Source: Lotus japonicus (taxonomy: Eukaryota > Streptophyta > Magnoliopsida > Fabales > Fabaceae). Taken from it: a stretch of 64,000 bases of DNA. The notes below the pieces were generated by a model. That model was given only the letters and a program-made list of their open reading frames with translations. It made no database searches and was not told the origin of the DNA. The stretch covers positions 46,339,176 through 46,403,175 of the forward strand of contig NC_080046.1 in assembly GCF_012489685.1 (NCBI RefSeq), given 5' to 3'. Below are positions 23,068 to 34,939 of the stretch, piece after piece (the first letter of the stretch is position 1; each line of letters opens with the position of its first letter). Position numbers and translations under genes: made by a program.

Positions 23068-24569
23068 TAAGAACGGACTCACAATTGGTGGAGAATCAAG
23101 TGAAGGGAACTTTCCAGGTCAAAGATCCTAATCTGATCAAGTACCTTGAGCGGGTACGGTATTTGATGACACTTTTTCAAGAGGTCGTGGTGGAGTACGT
23201 TCCTCGGGCAGAAAATCAGCGGGCGGACGCGCTGGCCAAATTGGCGAGCACGCGGAAGCCCGGCAATAACAAAAGTGTGATTCAGGAAACGCTGGCGTAC
23301 CCAAGCATCGAAGGCGAGCTCATGGCCTGCGTGAACAGAGGGGGAACATGGATGGGTCCCATAATATCTATCTTGGCGGGGGACCCGGCAGAAGTGGAGC
23401 AATGCACGAAGGAACAACGGCGGGAGGCGAGTCACTATACTCTCATTGACGGGCACTTGTATCGCCGTGGTTTCTCAACGCCATTGTTGAAATGCGTACC
23501 GCCAGAGAAGTACGAAGCGATAATGTCTGAGGTACATGAAGGAGTGTGCGCGAGCCACATCGGGGGAAGGTCTTTGGCTTGCAAGGTGTTGAGGGCGGGT
23601 TTTTACTGGCCCACCCTCAGGAAAGATTGTATGGACTTCGTGAAGCAGTGCAAGAAATGTCAAGTGTTCGCGGATTTGTCTAAGGCACCGCCAAAAGAGT
23701 TGGTAACGATGAGCGCCCCGTGGCCTTTCGCCATGTGGGGTGTGGACTTAGTCGGACCTTTTCCGACCGCCAGGGCACAAATGAAGTTTATATTAGTGGC
23801 GGTGGACTACTTCACTAAGTGGATTGAGGCTGAACCCCTGGCCAAGATTACTTCGGCAAAGATAGTCAATTTCTACTGGAAGCGTATTGTTTGCAGGTTC
23901 GGGATCCCAAGGGCGATCGTATCTGACAACGGGACCCAGTTTTCAAGCAGCCAAACAAGGGAGTTCTGCAGGGAAATGGGCATACAGATGAGGTTCGCCT
24001 CTGTTGAGCATCCGCAGACGAACGGGCAGGTGGAATCTGCAAACAGGGTAATCCTGCGAGGACTAAGACGACGGCTTGCGGAGGCTAAGGGAGCTTGGTT
24101 GGATGAACTTCCGGCGGTGCTGTGGTCGTACAACACCACCGAGCAATCTACTACAAGGGAAACCCCCTTTAGAATGACCTATGGGGTAGATGCCATGTTG
24201 CCGGTGGAGATTGACAACTTTACATGGCGGACTCAACCAGGTTTTGAAGGGGAAAATCAGGCCAACATGGCGATGGAGCTGGACCTTTTGTCGGAAACGC
24301 GCGACGAGGCGCACATTCGGGAAACAGCGATGAAGCAGCGCGTGGCGGCAAAGTTCAACAGCAGGGTTCACGTCCGAGATATGCAGGTCGGCGACCTGGT
24401 CCTCAAGTGGCGATCGGGAGCCCCGGGGAACAAGCTTACTCCTAACTGGGAAGGGCCCTACCGCATTATTAAAGTTCTTGGTAATGGGGCCTATCACTTA
24501 GAAGAGCTTGATGGAAGGCGGTTACCTCGATCGTTCAATGGTTTGAGCTTGCGCTACTTTTATAGTTGA
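23068..24569 (+). CDS. Tat second RNase H end and integrase
   Basis: This resumes the Tat frame after the Tekay insertion. RTDSQLVENQVKG and PRAENQRADALAKLAS complete the second RNase H with its last two Asp residues. Integrase follows: HHCC zinc region (HEGVCASHIGG, CKKCQ), core with WGVDLVGPFP, SDNGTQF and the Glu in GQVESANR, and C-terminal DNA-binding part WEGPYRIIKVLGNGAYHL. It ends at a stop at 24569. There is no chromodomain, as expected for Tat. The apparent ATG at 23043 is in the Tekay LTR and is not the start. Confidence 0.92.
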
Positions 24570-25510
24570 TCGCAGGCGAGAAAGTGAACAAGGCGGAATC
24601 GCCGGAGCCAGATATCTTTAAGATTTTCCGAGGTGTTTTCAAATTCTCCAATGTATTGCAATAACAAGGCGTGCTCTTTTTCTCCGAAAGGAGTTTTTTA
24701 ATGAGGCGCTCCATCAATAAAATAAAACGAAAATTCACGAAATTCGTGTCCAAAAATTCCAGGGATTCCCTGACGATCGGAATTGCCGATCGACATAAAG
24801 AATTACGGCGATCACTAAGTGGGACAAGCTTGATCCCCAAAGGGGCTTGCTGGAACCCTGAAGGTTGTGGCGATTCCACAAATGGCCTTTGACGCCTGGG
24901 AATCACCCTCCGGAAAGTCTGACGTGATCGCCGGTCCCGTAAACGATGTGCTGGGTAAGTCTCGCCAGAATACGACGAGCGCCGTTAGCTAGGCAAAAGT
25001 CTTGGGACCCCCAAATGGCCATTGGGATCCAAGCATTGTAAGCCCCGAGCGGGCAAAGCCCCGGGCGAAGTCCTCGAGAATGGAGGTCGTTTCTTCCTAT
25101 TGGGGAAAACGTCTAAAGTCTTGGTGGTGGAATACCAAGCAACAAGTCCTAGTTAAAATTAAGGCACGAAATCGTTAGGCGTAATTCAATCATATGACGC
25201 GTGAAAAATAGCGCAAGATATAAGGTCGGCGAATGAATAAGGTGGAAGGCGAGTGCTTGGTCACTCAGGATGTTGAGTATTTTACTACTCTGGCGTGTTG
25301 AGGGGTTAAACTATGAAACTTATTCTTAAATTTTTTAAGCCATAAGAAGGCGGCGACTAAAAAATGTACGGCGGAAGCATTCCAACATGATTTACAAAAT
25401 ATCCAACGGCGATATAAAAAGCTATGGCGAAGGTTTGCTTAAACATAGACGAATGGCGGAAAAGTACACTACAAGGTGACAGTAAAAGCTAAAGTAATGT
25501 TAAAATTACA
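24570..25510. other. Tat non-coding stretch between pol and antisense gene
   Basis: No gene in either direction. It contains short GC-rich motifs. The convergent ends of pol and the antisense gene flank it, so both transcripts may end here. Confidence 0.6.
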
Positions 25511-28106
25511 TTATTCATTGTTTTCTTTCTCCTGTTCTTCTTCTTCCTCTTCTTCTTCAGTCGCTGTCCAGAGGTGTTGGTCAATCAGGGGAGGATCGTC
25601 GGGACCAACCAGTCCTTCGGCGGTTATCTCTTTCATTACTCCCATGGCGCTAAAGTCAAAGTTCGGGTACAAATGTTGGGCCTGATCTTTGGCGAGGTAG
25701 AAACCGCGCTCGCGGTTGTCAAGGGCGATGTCAGCGGCTTGTTCCCTCGCCTCAGTGGCTTTGGCCTTCTCCGTCGCCAGCTCGTCCTCTAGCCTTTTGA
25801 TCTTTGCCAGTTGGGAAGCAATCTCAGCATCTTTCGTGGCGAGGGCCTCGACATGAGTTTCGGTCGCTTTCTTGATCTCCTCGGACGTAGCCTGCATCAC
25901 CGCCTCCATGTCAGACTTCGCCAAGGCCAAGGACTCCGCAGACTTTTTCTCTTGCTCCGCCAACGCCTTCTTCACTAACTCCAGCTCAGCGCGCAGTATG
26001 GCAAGCTCTGACTCCTTAGCAATCAGCGCCTCGCCTCGGGCGATCAAGTCCTTCTCAGCTTGCTCTTTTTCCTTTTTGCAAGCTTGAAGGCTTGCATCAA
26101 GCTCATCTGCTTCTTCCTTCATCAGCGCCAGCTGATCCTCCAGCTCGCTGATTTTAATCCCCGCCGTGCCAATCATCTTGTCGGCATAGACTTTGTCTTT
26201 TCCTGCCTGCGTCGCCAGTTTGTCGAAACGCTTTTCCCAAGCAGCGGCGGCTTCTTGATGCTTAGCACTTTCGGCCTTCAACCGCTCAGCTTCAACGGTG
26301 GCGGCATTGAACTTCTCAAACGCGTGGGCAAAGATGCACCCAGCGCGTAGGAGGCAAGCAAGAGTCTCCTCCTTGGTGTCATTAAGGCCCCGACTCAAAA
26401 CTTCTTTTTCTATGGCGTCACGGTTAAGACCAGCAAGTAAGAATTCTGAGGGTTCAATGGCGTTGGGGAGCATATTATAATAGCTTGAAGAACCGACCTC
26501 GGGAGCAGGGGCTTGTTCAATTTGAGCCGCTTCAGAGGTAGTGGCAGCGCCAGGACAGGATTTTTCCCCTTGATGAGGCGGGGGAGGCATGGAGCTCGCA
26601 TCATGTGTTGAGGGCGGGCTAGGAGGCGCATCTTGGCGAGAGGGAGACTTCGGGGTTTCATTTTCTTTTTCCTTCTCTCCAACAGGAGTGTTGGAAGTCG
26701 CAGCAGCTTTTGTGGCGTTGACACCGGCGAGTTTCTCGGCAGCTGAGGATCGAGAAATGTTGGTGGTTGTGGCACCGACGGAGGCGGCTGTGGCGCCAGC
26801 AGAGGACTCAGCGGCAACAGCAGCGGTCGCACCGGCGGTGGCAGGAGTAGAAGCTGGTACGGTGGTTGGCTCGATAGCCGCGGCGACGGAGGCTTCAGTG
26901 ACATTTTTGCCTTTAGGCGCAGCAGCAGTGGTGGGCTGAGCGCCAGGGTTGGATGTGCCGGCGCCGGAGGAGGCTTTGACCAATCTTCTCCTCTTGGGAG
27001 CTTTGGTGCTCTCGGCTTGGTTCTCAGCACCGCCCCGTTTTTTCACGTCGCCCTCAGTGTTGAACTTTGGGGAAAAGCGAGCCATTCTCCTCTCGCGGGC
27101 CTTCAGGAGCTCGGCGTTCGTGAAATTCATATCTTCTGTAACAATAAAAAATACGATCAGTGACAACATAGGAGACGAGAAAGGAAATGTCAATAATAAA
27201 AGTGAGCTATGGGCAACCTAAGTATTTGGGAGTTCTTGAGAGGTCAGCGCCCTCAAGGACTGTTGTGCAGTCAAGGATGGGAAGTGGGGCAAGGAGATTA
27301 AGAAAGGCTTTGTCGTTGGCGGACAAAGATTCCTCTGAAGGATCGGTGATCCCATTGGGCTTCTCCGTCCAGTAAAGAGGAAAAAGGGCGGTCCCGTCTC
27401 TAAGGGTGAATGCCTCTGGGTAGGCGGGATGAACCGCCACACGGAAGTACTTCCGTGCGAAGGAGGACTTCGCATTACTTTTGTGAGGATGCAAGCACTT
27501 CCGGCCGGCTCGGGCCTTCAAGGAAATCCATCCTTTGTTTTTGATGGACTTGGGGTCGACGTCGTAGAGGTAGAAGAAACTGGTGGGGGATGGGGCGATG
27601 CCGACAACGGCGCTTAAGATTTCAAAACACCGAATGAAGGCCCAGGCGTTAGGGTGGAGTTGGCAGGGAGCCGCGTTGATGTCGCGGAGGACGGTTTGGA
27701 CAAAGGGCGAGAAAGGAAGCCTGATTCCAAGCTCGCTAAACATGTATTCATACGCAAAGAAAAAATGGGATCTCTTTACGTCGCTGTCTGGCTTATGAAG
27801 CCAGGGGCGGTCCTCAGGAGGGCAAATCCAGATCCTGAGTTTGGCGTTAAACTCATCGTCATGAGACAAACCACCCAGGGAGTTCACGAACTGCACGATG
27901 AGATCGCTATTCTGGAAAATAGAAGGTTGGTCTATAGCCTCGTGAGTGGGGGCTATTTGGACTGGAAGGGGCAGAGTGGCGTAGGTTTTTAGTCGGTAAG
28001 GTGGGATCTCCGGGACCTCTAAACGGAGGCCGCCGGCGGCGGTGGCATCAGGGTCGCTTCCGGAGGAAGAAGAGGAGTGGTTAGGGGAGGTAGGGCTTGA
28101 AGCCAT
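25511..28106 (-). CDS. Antisense gene of the Tat element, two exons
   Basis: Exon 1 is 28106-27218 and exon 2 is 27135-25511. The 82-nt intron has donor TTAG/GTTGCC and acceptor TTACAG/AAGAT. The joined frame is exactly 838 codons including the stop (837 aa). The ATG at 28106 (MASSPTSPNH) is chosen because the upstream open frame to 28736 crosses a TATA box and lacks conserved character. Exon 1 encodes a globular domain (LRIWICPPEDRPW, FFFAYEYMFSELGIRLPFSP, PNAWAFIRCFEIL) like the plant-transposon-associated domain of Tat antisense ORFs. Exon 2 has an Ala/Thr/Pro-rich linker, then a long coiled coil and an acidic Glu-rich end. Such antisense ORFs are known in Tat elements; their function is unknown. 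Both exons are fully open here, although pol is broken. Confidence 0.85.
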
Positions 28107-28322
28107 TTTTAGAAGACAGTAAAGTGAAAGAAAGGAAAAGATGAGTATGTGTATGATGCAAAGATAAGGACAGTGAGACTCACCGGAGTAGGATGTGAAG
28201 AGTGGGTAACGGAAAGGGTGATAAGCGACGGCTCCGGAGCGGAAGTGGGCAGAGGGAGTTTGGTAAGCGATTAGGGAGGTAAAGAGGGGTCTCGGAAAGG
28301 GATGACTGTGGGGAAGAAGGGT

Positions 28323-28329
28323 TTTTATA
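28323..28329 (-). promoter_or_regulatory. TATA box of the antisense gene
   Basis: The minus strand reads CTCCTATAAAAACCC, about 220 bp before the chosen ATG. This suggests a promoter inside the Tat element that faces the LTR promoter. Confidence 0.6.
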
Positions 28330-28996
28330 GGAGAAGGGGGGAAGCTGGAAGGGTGACGCGTGTTGGACGCGTGTGGAAGGTTGGAAGTCATGATGGTTTT
28401 GGGGAGGTGGGTCGCGTGCAATGGGGAGTTACTACGCACGATGGGACGGTTATGAAAGGTGAAGTGACGGTTCCGGAGAAAGAGGGAAATTGATGTAACC
28501 GACGCGTCACGTGGGGCAGTCACGGGGGGCAGATAGGGATTTGAAAGGGTTTTAAAATAAGGGAAAGCGCGAAAAGCCTCGCCACTATAAAGATCAAACA
28601 CCATCGCCTGACAGGTGACACCAACAACAAAGTTCAGTCGCTCGCCGGGGTTACCGCCAGTCAATGATTGAATGATCAGCACATGACCCATGCCTGCCAC
28701 CTTTCCCGCCGGCGAACGATCATACACCTGCTCCAACTTATCGCCAATACGAAGTAATCGTTCTCGCCGCTTGTGGACTAGTGGACTTGCCAGCTCGGGT
28801 TGCTCGTCAAGTCAGTGGACTGGGTAACTGAAAATGCAAGTTTCCTTTTGCTCACGCCATGTTGGCGATATAGTTTACTTCTCTTTTCTCAAGCCATGTT
28901 GGCAGTGCAGATTCTGGTGTACTGTAAGACATATGTAAAAGCATTTAAAAGACACCCTTAGCTCTCGTACCTCGAGCTCGGTGTCTTGTGGACTAG

Positions 28997-29278
28997 TGGA
29001 CTGGGCGAGCCCCTAGAGGGGCAACGCCCAGCATGTATCCCGCCCTGAGGCGGGGCCCTGGCCTTCAGATGGGCCTTGACCTCGGAGGCCCAATTGGCCC
29101 AATAGGTAGTACCCAAGCTCTATAAATAGGAGGTAGTTATCAAGTGTAGGGGACTTTTTGGCTCATTTGGGAAACTGACATATGAGATTTAGCACTCTCT
29201 CTCTCATTCACATTCTCTCTTAGCATAATCCTCTACCTCTAGGTACTATACCTCTCTTCAATGTTCGGTCCAAGAACA
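28997..29278 (+). repeat. 3' LTR of the Tat element
   Basis: 282 bp, by eye identical to 8200-8481. CAAAG at 29279-29283 completes the target duplication. No clear polypurine tract precedes it; the adjacent sequence is GTGTCTTGTGGACTAG. Confidence 0.95.
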
Positions 29279-29283
29279 CAAAG

Positions 29284-30088
29284 CATCTCTTAACAATAAT
29301 CATTACCATAATAAAATTTACATTGTAGCTGGTCTTAGTCTAGTTCCCTTTAAACTGTCAGATCACCTAACAATTTTAACTGCCTTATTTTATCTAACTA
29401 ATGTAGCTGCTTTTTCTCACCTCAGCTGGTTTTGTTTTATTCTTTTCTCATGTGTCATATCAACATATATTTATATTTCCATCATTTTTTGTTCTGGATG
29501 ACCACCAAGCAAGTGTAAAGAGATTTTCAATCATAAAACAATACAAAAGGTAAACAACTCAACCATTTAATCTTATTTAAATAATTGCTTTAATAACATT
29601 GAACAAAATACTAAATATCTTTCCTTTGATTATAAAAGGATCCAATGTCACCCCAACAAATCTGATGAGAAGAAGAATCATCTGTGTTTAAAAAGAAAAC
29701 AAAGGTAACATCGACAAAGCTGAGGCAATGTGCATCATTTGATCAGGAAGAAATCAACTGCACATATGACATTACCTCCTCTGATGAAGAACAAATTTTT
29801 GATTCAAACCTTAAGGACAAACACATCTAGGAGAACCAAAGCTAGCAATACAATGTACAAACACTATGAGAAAACCAACAAGAATAGCTAGACAGAAAAA
29901 ATAAAAAGAGCAATTCCATATGCGCAGCTTATATTTTATTTTCTGCAATTTATATCATGTATTTCACTATTTTATTTCTAAATCAAAAGTATATTTTGCG
30001 GAAATAACACTTTGTATGTCTTAACAATGATCATTAATATAATAAAATTTTTAAGGAAATGCACTATCTATTGAGTCAGTTGTATTCC
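29284..30088 (+). other. Helitron 1 right part
   Basis: This continues the Helitron interior after the retrotransposon. It is AT-rich with no open gene. Its start continues the local duplication seen at 7865-7950. Confidence 0.5.
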
Positions 30089-30115
30089 CCGCGCAACGCG
30101 CGGGTTGTAGTCTAG

Positions 30116-31209
30116 TTATTGTATAAATGCTCTGCTTAGAAAGGTTTAGACACCTGATCAATTCTTAGACCTTCTTATTGGATATTGTTCCTATTTCATT
30201 CAGGCATGCCTCTCTCAACCTTGACATCTTGTCTTAGCAAACCATGAGGAACTTAGAAGTGGATTCCAAAGATTAATAATTATCAAAATTAGAAAGCAAA
30301 GATGTTTACCTTTGCTAAAAATGACTTTATGATCTTTAGGGTATTATTTATTTGGGATTTGTTTGTTATGTGTGTTGGGCTTAGAGCTAGTATTTCTTTC
30401 CCAACTGTGCTGGTTTCCTTGCAATTATGGTCAACTTTCAGATTATGGCTTTGTTTACAAGGGTGTCTTTTGAGACATTACAAATTTAGTTGCATGATCT
30501 ATTTTTTATTTATTAATAAGTAGGTGCTGATATTGTTGAATGCTAATTTCTACATTTATCGATCAGGTTCTCTTCATCCTGTATATAGTATTCTTAAGGG
30601 CTACGTGATCTTCAAATTAATTAAAACCTGAGTTTTACAGTTCCAAACATTTTATTACTTTATACATCGAAAGAAAGAGATAATGACATAATGACTGATG
30701 TTTCCCAACTTTTCCTTTTGCTTTTAAATGCTGAGAGTGTAGAGTTATTTTCACTAAAAATATGAGTTTATAAGACCCTCATTTCTCTATTTTCAGGTTC
30801 ATCCGATGATAATATCTATTGCATTTTGATCTCGTTCTTTAATTTTTAATGTTGTAGTCTTTTGTGTATCCTGAATATTGTTTTAATAATGATTTTACCT
30901 TTATTTGTGCCTTTGTCCTCTTTTCTTGTAAAATTCTAATTCCTTTTTTTCTTCGTTATATGTTCAAAGTCATCTTATATAAAACTAATATTTAGCTCCA
31001 TTATTTAGGTGAATCAGTCATAGGACTCATCACCAAAATCATGGCCACGTTGAATGAAAATGACGAATCTTGGCACCGGGTGAGAGAATAGTCTCCAATT
31101 TTTAAGTGACCAAAATCTCTTACTTGAGAATTGGATTGTTGAAATTTTGAATCCTACTTTGAAACATAGTTCAGCTGTTAATTAATTAGCTAGAAGATTA
31201 CTATAAAAA
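30116..31209. other. Spacer between two Helitrons, one possible exon
   Basis: Mostly AT-rich. At about 31008-31078 an exon-like block lies between a TTTAG acceptor and a GTGAGA donor and reads ESVIGLITKIMATLNENDES. The family is not recognised. Confidence 0.35.
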
Positions 31210-32783
31210 CTAGATTAAGATTCGCGCGTTGCGCGATGTGAACGGATTTAATTGTAAAAATATCATTAATAATTAGTTTAAATTGTATTGTCAGATGAAC
31301 GATAATAACTAAATACATTTCCATACATTCTCAATAAGTTTTACATTTCACTTGGGAAAATTATACTGCTAATGGTTAAAAGAGAATTGGTTTTAATATC
31401 ATACCTTTAAATTTATATCATCCTTACGCACTTTTAACTCTCTTCTAATTAGTGTGTAATGTATAATTTGTGTACCGCACTAATAAGCGTGGTGCGTTAT
31501 CAGTTCCCGCAAACATTAGTGCGATTAATTTAGGTGATGAAAAATGAAAGGAGTGACATTAAAACTAAATCCCAAATAAATAAATAAAGCATTTTCTTAA
31601 TTTGAAGCTATTATTATATAAACTTTGGCTTGATGTTTAAGTAGGAGCTCATCCACCCGAGGAGAAGTATCCCCTTTTCAGGGCTCTCCTTTTCTTGCAC
31701 CGCTACATTTTTCTCAATGTTCCATACTTCAACATTAAAAAATCATAAAGCAATATATTGTCTTATTCAAATATGAATGTCAATACTGCAGAAAAGATAT
31801 TGTACACGGTTTCAAACCGTCAATATTACAGTTGAACTGCGGTTTTACTTAATATAATCCTGGATAACTTCGAAGAATCGTGTTCGTACACTTTCCGAAC
31901 AAAGTATTTCGACCCTATTTTTGCCTGGATTCACGAAATCCTTGTTGGGATAATTCTTGAAGAACAATCTGCTTCTAGCAATAGAAAATAGATCAGGAAT
32001 GTAGAGAGAAATTATGATTTCTGTTTTCTGTGTAAACATCTGAGGCCAAATGACTCTTTAGCCAGGGGCTCCGCCCCTTGGAACCCCCACAATCTAATCG
32101 CGGTCAATTATGCGTTGGCTCAACAAGCGTGCACTCCGCACTACCCTAACTCGTTTTCGAACTTAACGCGTAATCGCATCGGCTTACAATAAATCACATT
32201 ACTACTAAAATCCATTGATGATTCTAAAATCACCAATAGAAATTATGATGGTTCAACATGAATTCGTGATAATATTACTTGTTGTTACTGTGGTTGATGA
32301 CACTGGAGCGTGGTAATATTGCTAGCTATATATATAGACCATGTTTGCCACATCCAATTTTGCGCACTGAGTTGCTAAATTCTCGGTCTTATATAGTTTC
32401 TTTTTCCATCTTTCTAATACACTGAGTTCAAAAAAAAATCTTTCTAATACACTACTATCAAGTTTCAAAAAAAAAAATAATACACACTATCATGCTTTAT
32501 TTTAACCCTATAACTTCACGTTCAAAAAAAACCCTATAACTTGAACCAAATCGAGTTTTTTCTTACTCCATCACCTTGTCATGGTTGCAAAAGTTTAATT
32601 CATACTTCTTAAAATAATGATTGATCTTCATGTCATTTGTGGTCTAAGACTTGGTTGCTTGCATTTTTCTTTTTCTTTCTGATAATTTCAAGCTGGATAT
32701 CAGGAGTAACGAATTGGAGCCAAATGACATATTTTTGAAACTTTTATGTAGTAACCTGTACGAGCTAATATTGATATATCTTT

Positions 32784-34070
32784 GGGTTAAAAACTATAAC
32801 CGTCCCTGAACTTTGAGCGAGTTTTGAAAACCGTCCCTCGCCGGAAAATTATCTGAAAACCGTCCTCGGACTTTTAAAAACAAATTTGACCCGTCCCTCC
32901 GGCCACCATAAGTCCGGCCACTGTGCTTATTTGTCATTAACGATCCTATGTGACACTGCCACATCAATTAATGAATCTAGTTGGATTTTTTTTTCTTTTC
33001 CAATTAAATTTAATCATTTCCAAATCCTAATTAACTAATTAAATTTCATTAATTCTAATTAAACTTTCATCTTCATCAAATTTCCAGGACATTTCTTACT
33101 GAAGCAGAAAAAAGAAAATTCCAGAAACACCTTCAGCATCCATTTCTATTTCATCTTCATCTTCATCTTCATCTTCATCGATTCTTTCTAAAACATCTTC
33201 AGTTCTATTTCTTCTGTGTATGAAAGCAGGTTACAGGTATAATTTGAATCAAAGCCCATAATCAATTATTTCCAGAATCAAGCAAAAAGCTAACTTCACA
33301 GGAAGAGAAAAAAAAACTAAGAACAAACCCAGAAGAAAAGGAAAGTTCACAGCTTTGGTTTGAATCGAAAAAGCCAAAATATACTCCTCTGGAAACCCAT
33401 TTCTGCAACCCAATTCGAATCAGGGTTCTCTAACTCTGCAATTCCACATGCCCAATCGAATCCTCTACAATTCCCAATCTCGAAACCCTAACTCTAATTC
33501 CTCCTGAAATGGGATTGATCTGGGTACTCCTTGTGCGCCGATTGCAGCCACCACACTGCCTCCATCCGCGCCGCCGTGTGCCACGCGAGAGCCGGTGCGG
33601 ACTCGGAGCTGATCGAGGCTCTGTCGGAGGGGTGGTGGAGGTCGTGGTTTTGGAAGAGGAAAGAAGAGAACTGTCTCTTGATCTGCCCAGTTCCCCTTCT
33701 GCCATAGGAAGAATACGAGGTTGCAGAAGATGGGAGAAGAAGAACCAATGGAACCCTAAATCATCAGAAATTGGGGAAAAAGACTTAGATTGGGTGTTTT
33801 GATTTTGTGTTGATTTAGGGATTTAGGGTTAGATAATTTGGGAATTTTTTATTTTAAATTAAAAAAATTACACGTAGGATTCATTAATTGAGGTGGACTG
33901 ACACGTAGGAGCTCAGCCCACACATAAGCACGGTGGCCGGACCTATGGTGGCCGGAGGGACGGGTCAAATTTGTTTTTAAAAGTCCGAGGACGGTTTTCA
34001 GATAATTTTCCGGCGAGGGACGATTTTCAAAACTCGCTCAAAGTTCAGGGACGGTTATAGTTTTTAACCC
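32784..34070. mobile_element. MULE (Mutator-like), non-autonomous, 1287 bp
   Basis: Near-identical terminal inverted repeats of about 150 bp start GGGTTAAAAACTATAACCGT at both ends, with only a few mismatches. Exact 9-bp target duplications TATATCTTT lie at 32775-32783 and 34071-34079. Nine-base duplications and long TIRs identify a Mutator-like element. There is no transposase. The interior holds a (TCTTCA)n-rich stretch near 33140-33180 and a GC-rich block at about 33500-33750 open in several frames (for example 33748-33494 minus), which could be a captured gene piece as in Pack-MULEs. Its source is not recognised. Confidence 0.93.
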
Positions 34071-34939
34071 TATATCTTTTCTATGTTCAAACAAAGACTC
34101 AAACAAAGTGGTTTATATTGACCATATCAAATTTGGATTTTGATTAAAACTATTTTCTTCTCAAGTGATTAGCATGAGTGAGTAAAGAACATAAACTTTA
34201 CCTAGAATTAAGATATGAACTGAAATTGTAATTTTCCCATTTTTTCAGTTCTTCATCTCATAATTGTAGGTGGCCTTTATATGGCTTAGTTCTTTGAAGA
34301 AATCCTCTCTTGCTTAACAAAAGCAATAAACTTCAAAGGGTTCCTCAAATTAGCCATGTATCATGAAGACAATCTAAAACACAACTTATTACTGCTTTCC
34401 ACCAGAAGTAATGAGTGATGATGAGCCTCTGAAATCATGTTTTCTACTGCATAGTCATTCGACACCGACTGTTGTAACACCTCTGGCTCTAAGCTCATAA
34501 TCCTCAACATATAAATGCAACTAATTTTGATGAATTTAGCAAGACATTCCAGCTACATGGGAAAATTGGCAGACAACAAAATCTATAATTAAATCAAGAT
34601 CTGTAGCTAAATATTTTTTATTATATATAGCTCAAAATGTTCAATCATCCATAGAGATTATAGCTTACATCTGATCTAGACATCAAAATCCTTTTCGTAG
34701 AATGCATGCCAATGACTTTAAAAAAGGCGTTCTTGAATTTTACTCTCTTAGCATGTTCTTTTCTTTTCCAATGTGGTAGGTTGTTCCAGGTGGAATGAAT
34801 CTTATTCAAATTGCTCGTGGGATTGAGAATACGGCAAGAGAACACATGCACACAAAAATGCATTGTTCGAAAACATAAAAAAAAAAAGGGAGCTGAGGGG
34901 GCAACTAATGGAAGTTCATTTACCTTCGTTGTCGGGGAT

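Larger units (their letters stand above)
8200..29278 (+). mobile_element. Tat-lineage Ty3 LTR retrotransposon
   Basis: The element has 282-bp LTRs (8200-8481 and 28997-29278), TG...CA ends and 5-bp duplications CAAAG. The order is gag, protease, RT, RNase H, a second RNase H, then integrase, and an antisense gene follows before the 3' LTR. The second RNase H, the absence of a chromodomain and the antisense ORF are features known for the Tat lineage. The element is interrupted at 12521-23062 by a Tekay insertion, so its own length is about 10.5 kb. The polyprotein has two nonsense codons although the LTRs look identical. Confidence 0.93.
6528..30115 (+). mobile_element. Helitron 1, non-autonomous, split by nested retrotransposons
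   Basis: The 3' end is diagnostic: a perfect 7-bp stem CCCGCGC/GCGCGGG with an AAC loop (30089-30105), a short spacer, then CTAG at 30112-30115 followed by T. The 5' end is TCTATCTATCTATTATAATA at 6528 with A before it, so insertion between A and T is respected. The minus-strand element ending at 36740 has the same 5' start. Without the retrotransposon nest (8200-29283) the element is about 2.5 kb. It has no Rep/helicase gene. Inside are a 6-phosphogluconolactonase fragment and a diverged local duplication: 7865-7950 resembles 8135-8199 continued at 29284. Helitrons typically capture gene fragments this way. Confidence 0.85.

Noticed and set aside
26410..27030. 206-codon frame antiparallel or shifted within the antisense gene
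   Set aside because: Low-complexity shadow of the Ala/Thr/Pro-rich linker in exon 2.
28107..28736. N-terminal extension of the antisense ORF
   Set aside because: It crosses the TATA box and lacks domain-like sequence; the ATG at 28106 fits better.
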